A stretch of 64,000 bases of DNA from Flavobacterium poyangense (GTDB lineage: Bacteria > Bacteroidota > Bacteroidia > Flavobacteriales > Flavobacteriaceae), in contig NZ_JAALLN010000017.1 of the NCBI RefSeq assembly GCF_011751075.1, positions 1-64,000 of the forward strand, in the 5' to 3' direction. The notes below the pieces were generated by a model. It did no database searches and was not told where the DNA came from. It saw nothing but the letters and a program-made list of their open reading frames with translations. Both the position numbers and the translations under genes were made by a program. Positions 37,163 to 44,176 of this stretch are shown one piece after another; positions within the stretch are counted from its first letter, which is position 1; every line of letters begins with the position of its first letter.

Positions 37163-37203
37163 TTTCCAAATGAACAATTTAGTATTGATCATTTGGAAAT
37201 TTT
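37163..37203 (+). terminator. Probable terminator after pcm
   Basis: Perfect 11-bp arms TTTCCAAATGA (37163-37173) and TCATTTGGAAA (37189-37199), 15-base loop, then TTTT. Sixty bases after the pcm stop. Confidence 0.6.
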
Positions 37204-37399
37204 GCATTGGAATGAAAGCGTAATTTGTTCGTTTGATAAAGCGTCTAAAGATTATAAATTCAAAAAGGCCTTTTCTGGTATATGACTGGCTGTTTTGTTA
37301 AGAAAGTGATTTTTTTAATAGTTGATATAGCAAAGTAGGATGATATAGTTTATTGTAAAAATCATATATAAATACTGATAACCTAAATATATCTGATGA

Positions 37400-37555
37400 A
37401 TGCTAAGTTACGGAGGTTTAGATATCGGCTACGATCATCATTTTGTAAATCGTGTTAATAAACAATATGTTAGTTTTGATGACTCTGAAACAGAAGGGAT
37501 GTTATTGAAAGGTTTTGAGGAATTTACAATAGATTATAATGGAGTATGTAATTAG
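37400..37555 (+). CDS. Small ORF of unknown function, possibly a gene remnant
   Basis: 51 codons from ATG at 37400 to TAG at 37555. The product begins MLSYGGLDIGYDHHF and ends FEEFTIDYNGVCN. Its composition, balanced and acidic with few Lys-Asn runs, looks more protein-like than the surrounding AT-rich DNA. No family recognised. It could be a small gene upstream of RhuM or the tail of a decayed gene. Confidence 0.3.
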   Translation: MLSYGGLDIGYDHHFVNRVNKQYVSFDDSETEGMLLKGFEEFTIDYNGVCN

Positions 37556-37688
37556 TTGTGGTACAGTTATCTTTTGAGATGTTTGAATGAATTTTATTTT
37601 CAGGTTCAATTGAAAGAAAAGCAATATATTATCTTAAACCTGTTTTTGTGTAATTTGAAGAATTGTTTAACTTATTAAATGTTAATTA

Positions 37689-38731
37689 ATGGATAATTTG
37701 GAAGCTAACAGTAATTTTATTTTTTATACAAATGAAAGTGGAAATACTAATATAAATGTAGTAGTAGACAAAGATACAGTTTGGATTACGCAACTGTCAA
37801 TGGCCGAAATATTTGGAGTACAGGTTCCTGCGATAAGCAAACATCTCTCAAATATTTTTGAAGAAGGAGAATTGATATACGATGGAACTGTTTCCAAAAT
37901 GGAAATAGTTCAGAAAGAAGGAAAAAGAAATGTAAGGAGAAATGTAGAATACTACAATTTAGATGCTATAATATCTGTTGGGTATCGAGTGAATTCAGTT
38001 AAAGCAACTCAATTTAGAATATGGGCTACTAATGTGCTTAAAGAATATCTCATTAAAGGATTTGCATTGAATGATGACAGATTGAAACAAGGGAAAACTT
38101 TATTTGGTAAAGATTATTTTGACGAATTATTAGAGAAAATTCGTGAAATTAGAGCAAGTGAAAGGCGATTCTATCAAAAAATAACAGATTTATATGCCAC
38201 TTCAGTAGATTATGATTCCAAATCAAAAATAACACAAGTATTCTTTTCTACGGTACAAAATAAATTAGAATTTGCTATAACACATTTAACTGCGCCGGAA
38301 ATAATAAAAGAGCGTGCAGATTCTAAAAAGCCAAATATGGGTTTAACGTCTTTTAAAAATTCAAATACAGGAGGTAAAGTTTTGAAAACAGATGTTTGCG
38401 TAGCTAAAAATTATTTAAACGAAGATGAAATATCAGAACTTAATATTTTAGTTAACATGTATCTTGATTATGCGGAATTGCAAGCAAAAAGAAACAAATT
38501 AATGAGTATGAATGATTGGGTAAATAAACTTGATGCGTTTTTGCAATTTAACGAATATGATTTATTGAAGAATTCAGGAAAATTTAGGGCTGATGTTGCT
38601 AAAAAATTGCTGAAACTGAATATGAAAAATTTAGAATAGTACAAGACCGCGAATATGAATCAGATTTTGATAAAATTATAGAAAAGATAAAATCGACAGG
38701 AGAGCTACCAAAAGGATCTGGAACTTTGTAA
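37689..38731 (+). pseudogene. RhuM family protein, frameshifted near its 3' end
   Basis: The open frame 37689-38639 gives 316 residues with RhuM-family features: NVVVDKDTVWITQLSMAEIFGV, ISKHLSNIFEEGEL, RNVEYYNLDAIISVGYRVNS and FRIWATNVLKEYLIKGF, a DNA-binding-like N-terminal half. At an A run (38601-38606) the frame leaves the family sequence; one added A restores KIAETEYEKFRIVQDREYE and SDFDKIIEKIKS to a stop at 38731. The last 35-40 residues are therefore lost or altered. RhuM genes are accessory, often near defence or pathogenicity loci; function is not established. The truncated product may still be partly active. Confidence 0.75.
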
Positions 38732-38882
38732 TGATTAATGATATTTATGTAAATCTGTACTGGTTCAATTTAATTTTGCTAAGAAATTAAAGGGAGTACT
38801 AGACATGCGATAAGATTTAAAACGCTCTATTTGGAAGATGTGAAAAAATAGTAAAGTTAGTTGTTTTTTCGGGTTTGGTTTT

Positions 38883-39890
38883 TTATTTAGAAACCAATCC
38901 AATAGCATAAGCCAGATTTTCTTTTTCAATTCGGAGTATGTAATTGATGAAAATTGAGGTGTCATTTGTCTGTTGACTTTGCTCTAAAACAGAGAGGTAT
39001 TCATTAATACTGTCTTCATTGCTGTCAACAATGGCATAAGTGTAATTGCTTTGAAGTAAGATCCAATTAAGTGTTAAACTCGCCATTTGTATGTTTCCAT
39101 GTTCAAAAGGATTGATCTGTGCTATTTTTAAGTGACTTTCAGCTGCTAAAACGATCGGATGCAGGTTGTTTTTATGGGTTTCGTACCAATTAAAAAACGA
39201 ATTTATTTCACGCACAGCCAAGGCATCATTCTTGTATTTTCCTGAACTTTCGGGTTTAATTCCTTTAAATAGCAGATTGTGCAGAGCAAGGAATTCTTTT
39301 TCGTTTAAAGATGCTTTCTTCTGAATCAGAGTTTTGATATAAGCTGCTGTTTCCTGTAAATTGATAGCTTCCAGCTGCTCCTGCATGCTTTTTCCTGCAA
39401 TTGTTAATCCTTCATTAATAATAGACTTTGTTTCTTCTAATGTTAAGGAGTTACCGTTTAAACGAAGGCTCTTAAAGATGAATTCTAATTCTAAAGTCTT
39501 CGAAATTTGTCGTGTTTCGAAAGGATTAAAGGATTGAATTTGATTTTTTAAGATTTCGATTTCATCTAAAGTATTCTGAAGCGAAGATAAAAGAACAGAA
39601 TTGATTTCTTTTCTGTTGTTCTGAATTTCATGTTCGGCAAGCAATAAAGCCTTGAGAGCAAACTCTTCGTTTTCGATTTCGTAAAGAATTTTTTCTTTTA
39701 GCCAGGCAATCATTATTGTTTCATAATCAATTTCTAAAAGCTGGGATAATTTTAAAACCTGTTCTTTAGTTGGTCTTCGGGTGCCACTTTCAAACTTACT
39801 TATTAATGCCTGATCAATACTAAGAATTTGAGCCACTTCACGAGTTTTCAGCCCTTTTTGTTCTCTGGCATTTTTAAGAAGTGTTTTCAT
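38883..39890 (-). CDS. XRE-HTH protein with a degenerate Fic domain
   Basis: 335 residues. Residues 1-60 form an XRE helix-turn-helix (LKTREVAQILSIDQALISKFESGTRRP). Residues about 130-300 form a Fic fold, but the catalytic loop reads NPFEHGNIQ at 260-268 where active enzymes have HPF-(D/E)-x-GNGR: the catalytic His is Asn, and the final Gly-Arg pair is Ile-Gln. The inhibitory helix motif (S/T)xxxE(G/N) reads S141-LRL-N145-G, with Glu replaced by Asn. AMP-transfer activity is therefore unlikely; a DNA-binding or scaffolding role is inferred. It is convergent with the RhuM gene, 150 bp away. Confidence 0.8.
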   Translation of the reverse strand: MKTLLKNAREQKGLKTREVAQILSIDQALISKFESGTRRPTKEQVLKLSQLLEIDYETIMIAWLKEKILYEIENEEFALKALLLAEHEIQNNRKEINSVLLSSLQNTLDEIEILKNQIQSFNPFETRQISKTLELEFIFKSLRLNGNSLTLEETKSIINEGLTIAGKSMQEQLEAINLQETAAYIKTLIQKKASLNEKEFLALHNLLFKGIKPESSGKYKNDALAVREINSFFNWYETHKNNLHPIVLAAESHLKIAQINPFEHGNIQMASLTLNWILLQSNYTYAIVDSNEDSINEYLSVLEQSQQTNDTSIFINYILRIEKENLAYAIGLVSK

Positions 39891-39991
39891 TAGTATGGAT
39901 TATAAGTGTCTTGACAAATTTAGTCATTGTGCTAAGTATAAAAAAAGACATTATCAGAAATATTGCCTTTTTTTAGTATTGTTTACGGGTT

Positions 39992-40630
39992 TTATTTAGG
40001 TGGTAAAGAACCATCTTTTCTCATTTCTTTTACAACAGCCTGCATGATGGCATCAACAGATTGCCCTAAATCGGTAACATATTCTGATTTTGTAGTTCCG
40101 GTCCAGATGAGTTTATTGTCTTTTAAGGAGAAAACATTCGTTTCAACCATATAAGCAGTAGTTTCCTGATAATATCCGGGATCGTAGAAATTAGGGGAGT
40201 ACATGCCATACCAGTTTCCAAAACCATAGCCATACATTCCTGTGTACATACCGTCAAAACCTCCGTAGTACATTCCGGTGTAAGTTCCAGGAACATAACT
40301 TGTTTCTTTTTCCTTGCTCACTAAACGCATCGTTATAACACCATCAAAATTTTCGTCTTGCAAAATTTTTAGCTGCTGCTCTTTGGTTAGGTGTAAGTTA
40401 GTTCCATTCATGTATTGGTACGAGGTTTTAAAGACAGGATTGCCGGCCGCAATTCTGTTTTCTGTTGTTCTTCTGGCGGCTTCATCTTTTACCAAAGCAA
40501 CTACCAGAACTTTTTTAAAATGTTCCTGAGCAACGGTAATGCTAGGATCTCTCCAACTGCTTACGATTACTGTATTACTGCTACAACTTGAAAGAATTAA
40601 AACAACTAATAAAGATAAATACTTTTTCAT
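39992..40630 (-). CDS. Lipoprotein of unknown function, DUF4136-like
   Basis: 212 residues with signal peptide and lipobox LSSCS. The start VIVSSWRDPS and the end WTGTTKSEYVTDLGQSVDAIMQAVVKEM resemble the DUF4136 group of envelope lipoproteins. The middle (about 125-155) is rich in Gly, Met and Tyr (TGMYYGG, DGMYTGMYG, WYGMYS), an aromatic low-complexity insert. Role unknown. Single gene on the minus strand. Confidence 0.65.
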   Translation of the reverse strand: MKKYLSLLVVLILSSCSSNTVIVSSWRDPSITVAQEHFKKVLVVALVKDEAARRTTENRIAAGNPVFKTSYQYMNGTNLHLTKEQQLKILQDENFDGVITMRLVSKEKETSYVPGTYTGMYYGGFDGMYTGMYGYGFGNWYGMYSPNFYDPGYYQETTAYMVETNVFSLKDNKLIWTGTTKSEYVTDLGQSVDAIMQAVVKEMRKDGSLPPK

Positions 40631-40709
40631 ATTTTATAATTAAAGTTAGCGTTATAGTAAAGCTAAGTATAAAATATCAAAAAAACTCTTCTTGAAAATA
40701 AAGTTGCTT

Positions 40710-41165
40710 TTAGTTATATGCTTTTTTAATTCGGTCCAGATCACGTTTAGTGTCCTGTTCCTTAAGGGATTCACGTTTGTCGTAATTTTTCTTTCCTTTA
40801 CAAAGACCGATTTGTAGTTTGGCAAGTCCTTTTTCGTTAGTGAATAATTTTAAAGGAACAATCGTTAAACCTTTTGCCTGTACATTTTTATGAAGCGTTT
40901 TTAATTCTTTTTTATTTAAAAGTAATTTTCTCTCACTTCTTGATTTGTGATTGAATTGATTTCCAAACGTATATTCTTCAATGTAGGTGTTAATGGCAAA
41001 AAGCTCCATACCACTAAATTCGCAAAAACTTTCGGTAATATTTGCTTTTCCTAAACGAATAGATTTGATCTCAGTGCCTGATAAAACAATTCCGGCAGTA
41101 TAAGTGTCGATTATTTCATAATCAAACCGAGCTCTTTTATTAAGTATATTGACTGATTTTAACAT
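40710..41165 (-). CDS. smpB: SsrA-binding protein SmpB
   Basis: 151 residues from the ATG at 41165 (MLKSVNILNKRARFDYE). Binds tmRNA and delivers it to stalled ribosomes. Characteristic segments are GTEIKSIRLGKANI, EYTFGNQFNH, RSERKLLLNKKEL and the basic C-terminal tail KKNYDKRESLKEQD. A TTG 9 bp upstream overlaps the -7 box and is rejected. tmRNA itself is not in this window. Confidence 0.96.
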   Translation of the reverse strand: MLKSVNILNKRARFDYEIIDTYTAGIVLSGTEIKSIRLGKANITESFCEFSGMELFAINTYIEEYTFGNQFNHKSRSERKLLLNKKELKTLHKNVQAKGLTIVPLKLFTNEKGLAKLQIGLCKGKKNYDKRESLKEQDTKRDLDRIKKAYN

Positions 41166-41172
41166 AGGTTGC

Positions 41173-41180
41173 AAATGTAA
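41173..41180 (-). promoter_or_regulatory. Candidate -7 box immediately before smpB
   Basis: Read on the minus strand, TACATTTG fits TAnnTTTG and ends 7 bp before the smpB ATG. The mRNA would have almost no leader. Confidence 0.4.
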
Positions 41181-41477
41181 ATAAAAATGAAATACTTTGA
41201 TAAGATTAAAGCTTATTAATTCAAGATGTGAGTTGTGAGTTGTGAGAAACTGAATATAAAGTATTGTATTGTTTCAGAAAGTTCAGGGATACTTTATGTT
41301 GGTAAACAAGTTAGAATCAATCAAATAAAACGGATTAGCTTTCGTATTTACATTGTACATCACACATTTTACGTTTTGCATTTCACAGCTCAGAAGTAAT
41401 ACCTTGAATTAATTATTTATTTTTGTCGAAATAATTAGATATAGATTATTTAGAAAACGAGTTTAAAAAAAAATAAA
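41181..41477. other. Intergenic region between smpB and the VF530-like gene
   Basis: 297 bp between divergent genes. Holds repeated GTGAGTT/GTGAG words at 41227-41246, related to the TCTCACA tandem repeat at 60681, and a TATTTTTG -7 candidate at 41418-41425 for the plus-strand gene. Nothing else recognised. Confidence 0.4.
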
Positions 41478-41708
41478 ATGCAAAATCAATCTAAAGATCC
41501 TTTACACGGAATTACGCTTAAAGCAATAGTCGAAAAATTGGTTAACTTTTACGGTTTTGATATTTTGGGGGAGTTGATTCCCATTAAAAGTTTTACTTCA
41601 AATCCCAGTATCAAATCTAGTCTTACTTTTTTGAGGAAAACAGATTGGGCTCGAAAAAAAGTAGAAGACTTATATATTAAATCAATTCCTAAATTTCCTG
41701 AGAATTAA
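41478..41708 (+). CDS. VF530 family (DUF2132) small DNA-binding-like protein
   Basis: 76 residues. The sequence KDPLHGITLKAIVEKLV, GFDILGELIPIKSF and SSLTFLRKTDWARKKVE matches the VF530/DUF2132 family almost throughout; the family's structure is described as DNA-binding-like, with no established biological role. Whole-length match, so the gene is probably complete. Its stop overlaps the stop of the convergent gene by 4 bp. Confidence 0.85.
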   Translation: MQNQSKDPLHGITLKAIVEKLVNFYGFDILGELIPIKSFTSNPSIKSSLTFLRKTDWARKKVEDLYIKSIPKFPEN

Positions 41709-42262
41709 TTTAGTTTATACGAAAGCATAACACCTCCGCGGTAAGGAAGCCATTCTCCGCTTTTGTTCCAGTTAGGAGCTTTCTCGTATCTTCCAGGGGT
41801 TCCATCATTGTAATAACCACGATAAAATCCCTGATGCCAGCCACCGCCGACAAAAACATCCAATAAGAATTTATCTTTTATTTTGATGTTGTATCCTATA
41901 GTAGCACCCATGCGATAGCCAAATCCTTTTTCGTAGAGATTGCTATTCCAATAATTCCATTTTTGAATTTCGTATATATCCGGTCCGATATGACCTCCTA
42001 CATAGAAACCATTGTATTTTTCTTTAAAATGATAACGTACTTCAGGCGTTAAAGTTACAAATTTCATAGGATGGTGGCCATTGAAAGACTCCCAAAAAGA
42101 AGCCATGACATCGACGCTAAAGGTAACTTTTTCGCCTATACCGGTTTCTATACCAACATTTGGAACACCGATAAATGCTGTTGCACCATTAAATTTTAGA
42201 TAAGTCTGACTTTGTAGTTGTACAGAAAAAAAAAGAACAAAAAGAATTAAAATGTTTTTCAT
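41705..42262 (-). CDS. Secreted outer-membrane-like protein, DUF3575-like
   Basis: 185 residues with signal peptide ending at QLQSQTYL. Alternating short strands with aromatic girdle residues (VTLTPEVRYHF, GFYVGGHIGPDIY, YRMGATIGYNI, LLDVFVGGGWHQGFYRGYY) suggest an eight-stranded beta-barrel, and the last residue pattern LSYKLN fits an outer-membrane insertion signal. DUF3575 resemblance is approximate. It has an isolated promoter region with a striking palindrome upstream, so it may be regulated on its own. Confidence 0.65.
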   Translation of the reverse strand: MKNILILFVLFFSVQLQSQTYLKFNGATAFIGVPNVGIETGIGEKVTFSVDVMASFWESFNGHHPMKFVTLTPEVRYHFKEKYNGFYVGGHIGPDIYEIQKWNYWNSNLYEKGFGYRMGATIGYNIKIKDKFLLDVFVGGGWHQGFYRGYYNDGTPGRYEKAPNWNKSGEWLPYRGGVMLSYKLN

Positions 42263-42312
42263 AAAATAGTTTTTCGCGGTAGAAAATAAGTTTCAATTAC
42301 TTATTTTGAGTG

Positions 42313-42347
42313 CAAATATAACGCAACACTATAGCATAGTGTTGCGT
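42313..42347 (-). promoter_or_regulatory. -7 box abutting a perfect 12-bp inverted repeat, possible operator
   Basis: On the minus strand TATATTTG (42320 to 42313) fits TAnnTTTG for the outer-membrane-like gene. Directly upstream lies ACGCAACACTAT-AGC-ATAGTGTTGCGT (42321-42347), which covers the position expected for the -33 box. A terminator for the preceding GNAT gene is possible, but no T run follows on that strand. Confidence 0.45.
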
Positions 42348-42397
42348 AAAACATCTTTTTTAACAAGTTTTTCTTTGTAATAAGATCTTGTAATGAG

Positions 42398-42946
42398 TTA
42401 TTTGTCAAGTAATGAATATATTATAATATCCAAGAAACGACCATCATAAAATTCAGCTTCTTTTAAATGAGCTTCTTTAACAAAACCACATTTTTGCAAC
42501 ACTTTTTCAGAAGCAAGATTCTTAGGATCAATGACAGCCTCGATAGAATGTAGCTTTAAATCATCAAAACCAAATCTAATTAGTCTGTTAACTGCTTCAG
42601 GAATAATTCCCTTCCCATGAAATTCCGGAGCTAACATATAACCGATTTCGGCACGATGATTTTCAGGTTGTAATCTGTAGTAGCCAATTATTCCAAGTAA
42701 TTTGGGGCTGTCTTTTAAGGTGATTCCCCAATTTATGCCAAGATTTGTTACAATTTTGTCTTCCATCATGGCAATGTGTTCCAGTGCATCTTCGGTATCT
42801 TTAACCAAAGGTCTTGGAATAAATTTCATTGTTTCCGGGTTAGAACGCAGTTCAAAAACTTCGTTCACGTCATCATTGGTGATTCTTCTTAAAAGTAAAC
42901 GTTCCGTCTCTACGATTGGGAACGGAGTAAAATTAAATTCTAACAT
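42398..42946 (-). CDS. GNAT N-acetyltransferase, RimJ/RimL type
   Basis: 182 residues. Acetyl-CoA-dependent acyltransferase fold: ETERLLLRRITNDDVNEVF at the start, EIGYMLAPEFHGKGIIPEAV as the acetyl-CoA-binding motif A, and NLASEKVLQKCGFVKEAHL near the end. RimJ/RimL-type enzymes acetylate protein N-termini, but many members act on small molecules, and no substrate can be given. It is 9 bp after the aldose-epimerase-like gene, hence cotranscribed. Confidence 0.88.
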   Translation of the reverse strand: MLEFNFTPFPIVETERLLLRRITNDDVNEVFELRSNPETMKFIPRPLVKDTEDALEHIAMMEDKIVTNLGINWGITLKDSPKLLGIIGYYRLQPENHRAEIGYMLAPEFHGKGIIPEAVNRLIRFGFDDLKLHSIEAVIDPKNLASEKVLQKCGFVKEAHLKEAEFYDGRFLDIIIYSLLDK

Positions 42947-42955
42947 AGCGTTTTG

Positions 42956-43807
42956 TTATAATAGTTGAATACTAAATTTCGATTGGAATGTTTGATGAGC
43001 ATCTAAAACAAGAATCCCTTCTTTTTTGAATAGATCTCCTGAGTTTTCGGCGGTGTCAGAGTAACCGAACCAGGGTTCAATGCAAATAAACGGAGCCTGT
43101 TCTTTGGTCCAGATGCCTAAGCTTGGGAAATCTTCGAAAGTAATTTTTACATAAGGTTTAGAATTTTCAAGAATGGTAAGAGATTTAGATTGCAGGGTTT
43201 TGAAAACCAAAGCGTCATTTTCGAACAGTTTGTAGTCTAGCGGGACCAAATTAGCTGTGGTTTCCAATGTTTTGGTTTTGTTTGAAATCAAATCATTTTC
43301 AAGAAGATTGTATTTTAAAACCTCGTCTTTTTCGAATTCAAGAGAATAGATGTTAAAATCATTTGGTAAGGCAATAGCGGGATGCGCACCTATGGAGAAA
43401 GGAATCCTTAGGTCTCCGGGATTAATTACTTTGTAAGACAGAACTAGCTCTTTTTCTTTTAGCGTATAAATAAGTTGCAATTCAAAAGCAAAAGGAAATT
43501 TTTGTAACGTTTCTGCATTGGAACGTAATGAAAAAGTTGCACTGTTTTCTGTGCGATCCACCAATTGAAATTCCATATCACGGGCAAAACCGTGTCTTGG
43601 TAAGTGATATTCTTTGCCATCAATGGTGTAGGTGTTGTTTTTTAAAGTGCCTACAATGGGGAAAAGAACCGGAGAATGTTTCCCCCAAAATGAAGGATTA
43701 CCTTCCCAGATATATTCTTTGTTTTGATTATCTTTTATGGAGAATAATTCAGCTCCTGCGTGTTTTATGGAAGCTGTTAAGTTTGAATTTGAAATTGTTG
43801 TAGTCAA
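42956..43807 (-). CDS. Aldose 1-epimerase family protein, LacX-like
   Basis: 283 residues. Galactose-mutarotase fold of the LacX/YihR subgroup: KHAGAELFSIKD, WEGNPSFWGKHSPVLFPIVG, LPRHGFARDMEF and FSIGAHPAIALP, with the His residues of the sugar-binding site; C-terminal CIEPWFGYSD holds the catalytic Glu candidate. It probably interconverts sugar anomers; the natural sugar is unknown. First gene of a two-gene minus-strand unit. Confidence 0.85.
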   Translation of the reverse strand: MTTTISNSNLTASIKHAGAELFSIKDNQNKEYIWEGNPSFWGKHSPVLFPIVGTLKNNTYTIDGKEYHLPRHGFARDMEFQLVDRTENSATFSLRSNAETLQKFPFAFELQLIYTLKEKELVLSYKVINPGDLRIPFSIGAHPAIALPNDFNIYSLEFEKDEVLKYNLLENDLISNKTKTLETTANLVPLDYKLFENDALVFKTLQSKSLTILENSKPYVKITFEDFPSLGIWTKEQAPFICIEPWFGYSDTAENSGDLFKKEGILVLDAHQTFQSKFSIQLL

Positions 43808-44176
43808 AATCTGTCAAGTGTAATAAGTTAGTTTTAATAATCCATCCGGAGTAATTACTTTTTAAAACATCGAAACATAGTTTTCGAAGAAAAACATTCC
43901 ACTTATTCAAAATTCTTATAGTTAAAATAGGTGACAGAAATGTGTTTCTTTTTTTTAAGTAAAATCTAAGTTTCTGTGTATTAAGTGTGATTTTTACAAA
44001 TTATATCCAACGGCTTGTAATAGTATGTAAATATATTTTATAAATTTTGTTTTTTCGGATTAATGGCAGAAATTATTTTTTTTGATAAATTTTGGTTAAA
44101 AAAGAATTATAGCTTTATTTTTTCTCTTAAGATAGCTTTTTTTTTCATTAATTTGCTATATAAACAGCTAAAAAAT
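43808..44176. other. Intergenic region between divergent genes
   Basis: 369 bp between the epimerase-like gene and the M1 peptidase. AT-rich; an in-frame ATG at 44063 would extend the peptidase by 38 residues but is not taken as its start. No terminator, repeat or clean promoter seen. Confidence 0.4.

Larger units (their letters stand above)
37104..37688. other. 585-bp spacer with terminator and one small ORF
   Basis: Holds a hairpin at 37163-37199 and a 51-codon ORF at 37400-37555. The rest is AT-rich without recognisable signals. It marks the entry to the accessory patch with RhuM and Fic genes. Confidence 0.5.

Noticed and set aside
38595..38640. Programmed -1 frameshift in the RhuM gene
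   Set aside because: The preceding codon is GCT, so slipping back would pair tRNA-Lys with TAA; no stimulatory hairpin is apparent. Base loss in the A run is simpler.
37689..39890. RhuM and Fic as a toxin-antitoxin operon
   Set aside because: The genes are convergent, the RhuM frame is broken and the Fic catalytic residues are absent.
42321..42347. Terminator for the GNAT gene at the 12-bp palindrome
   Set aside because: On the minus strand it is followed by TATATTTG, not a T run, so an operator or other role is preferred; not fully excluded.
44063..44176. N-terminal 38-residue extension of the M1 peptidase
   Set aside because: The ATG at 44177 begins a standard signal peptide; the extension would place a second hydrophobic basic segment before it.
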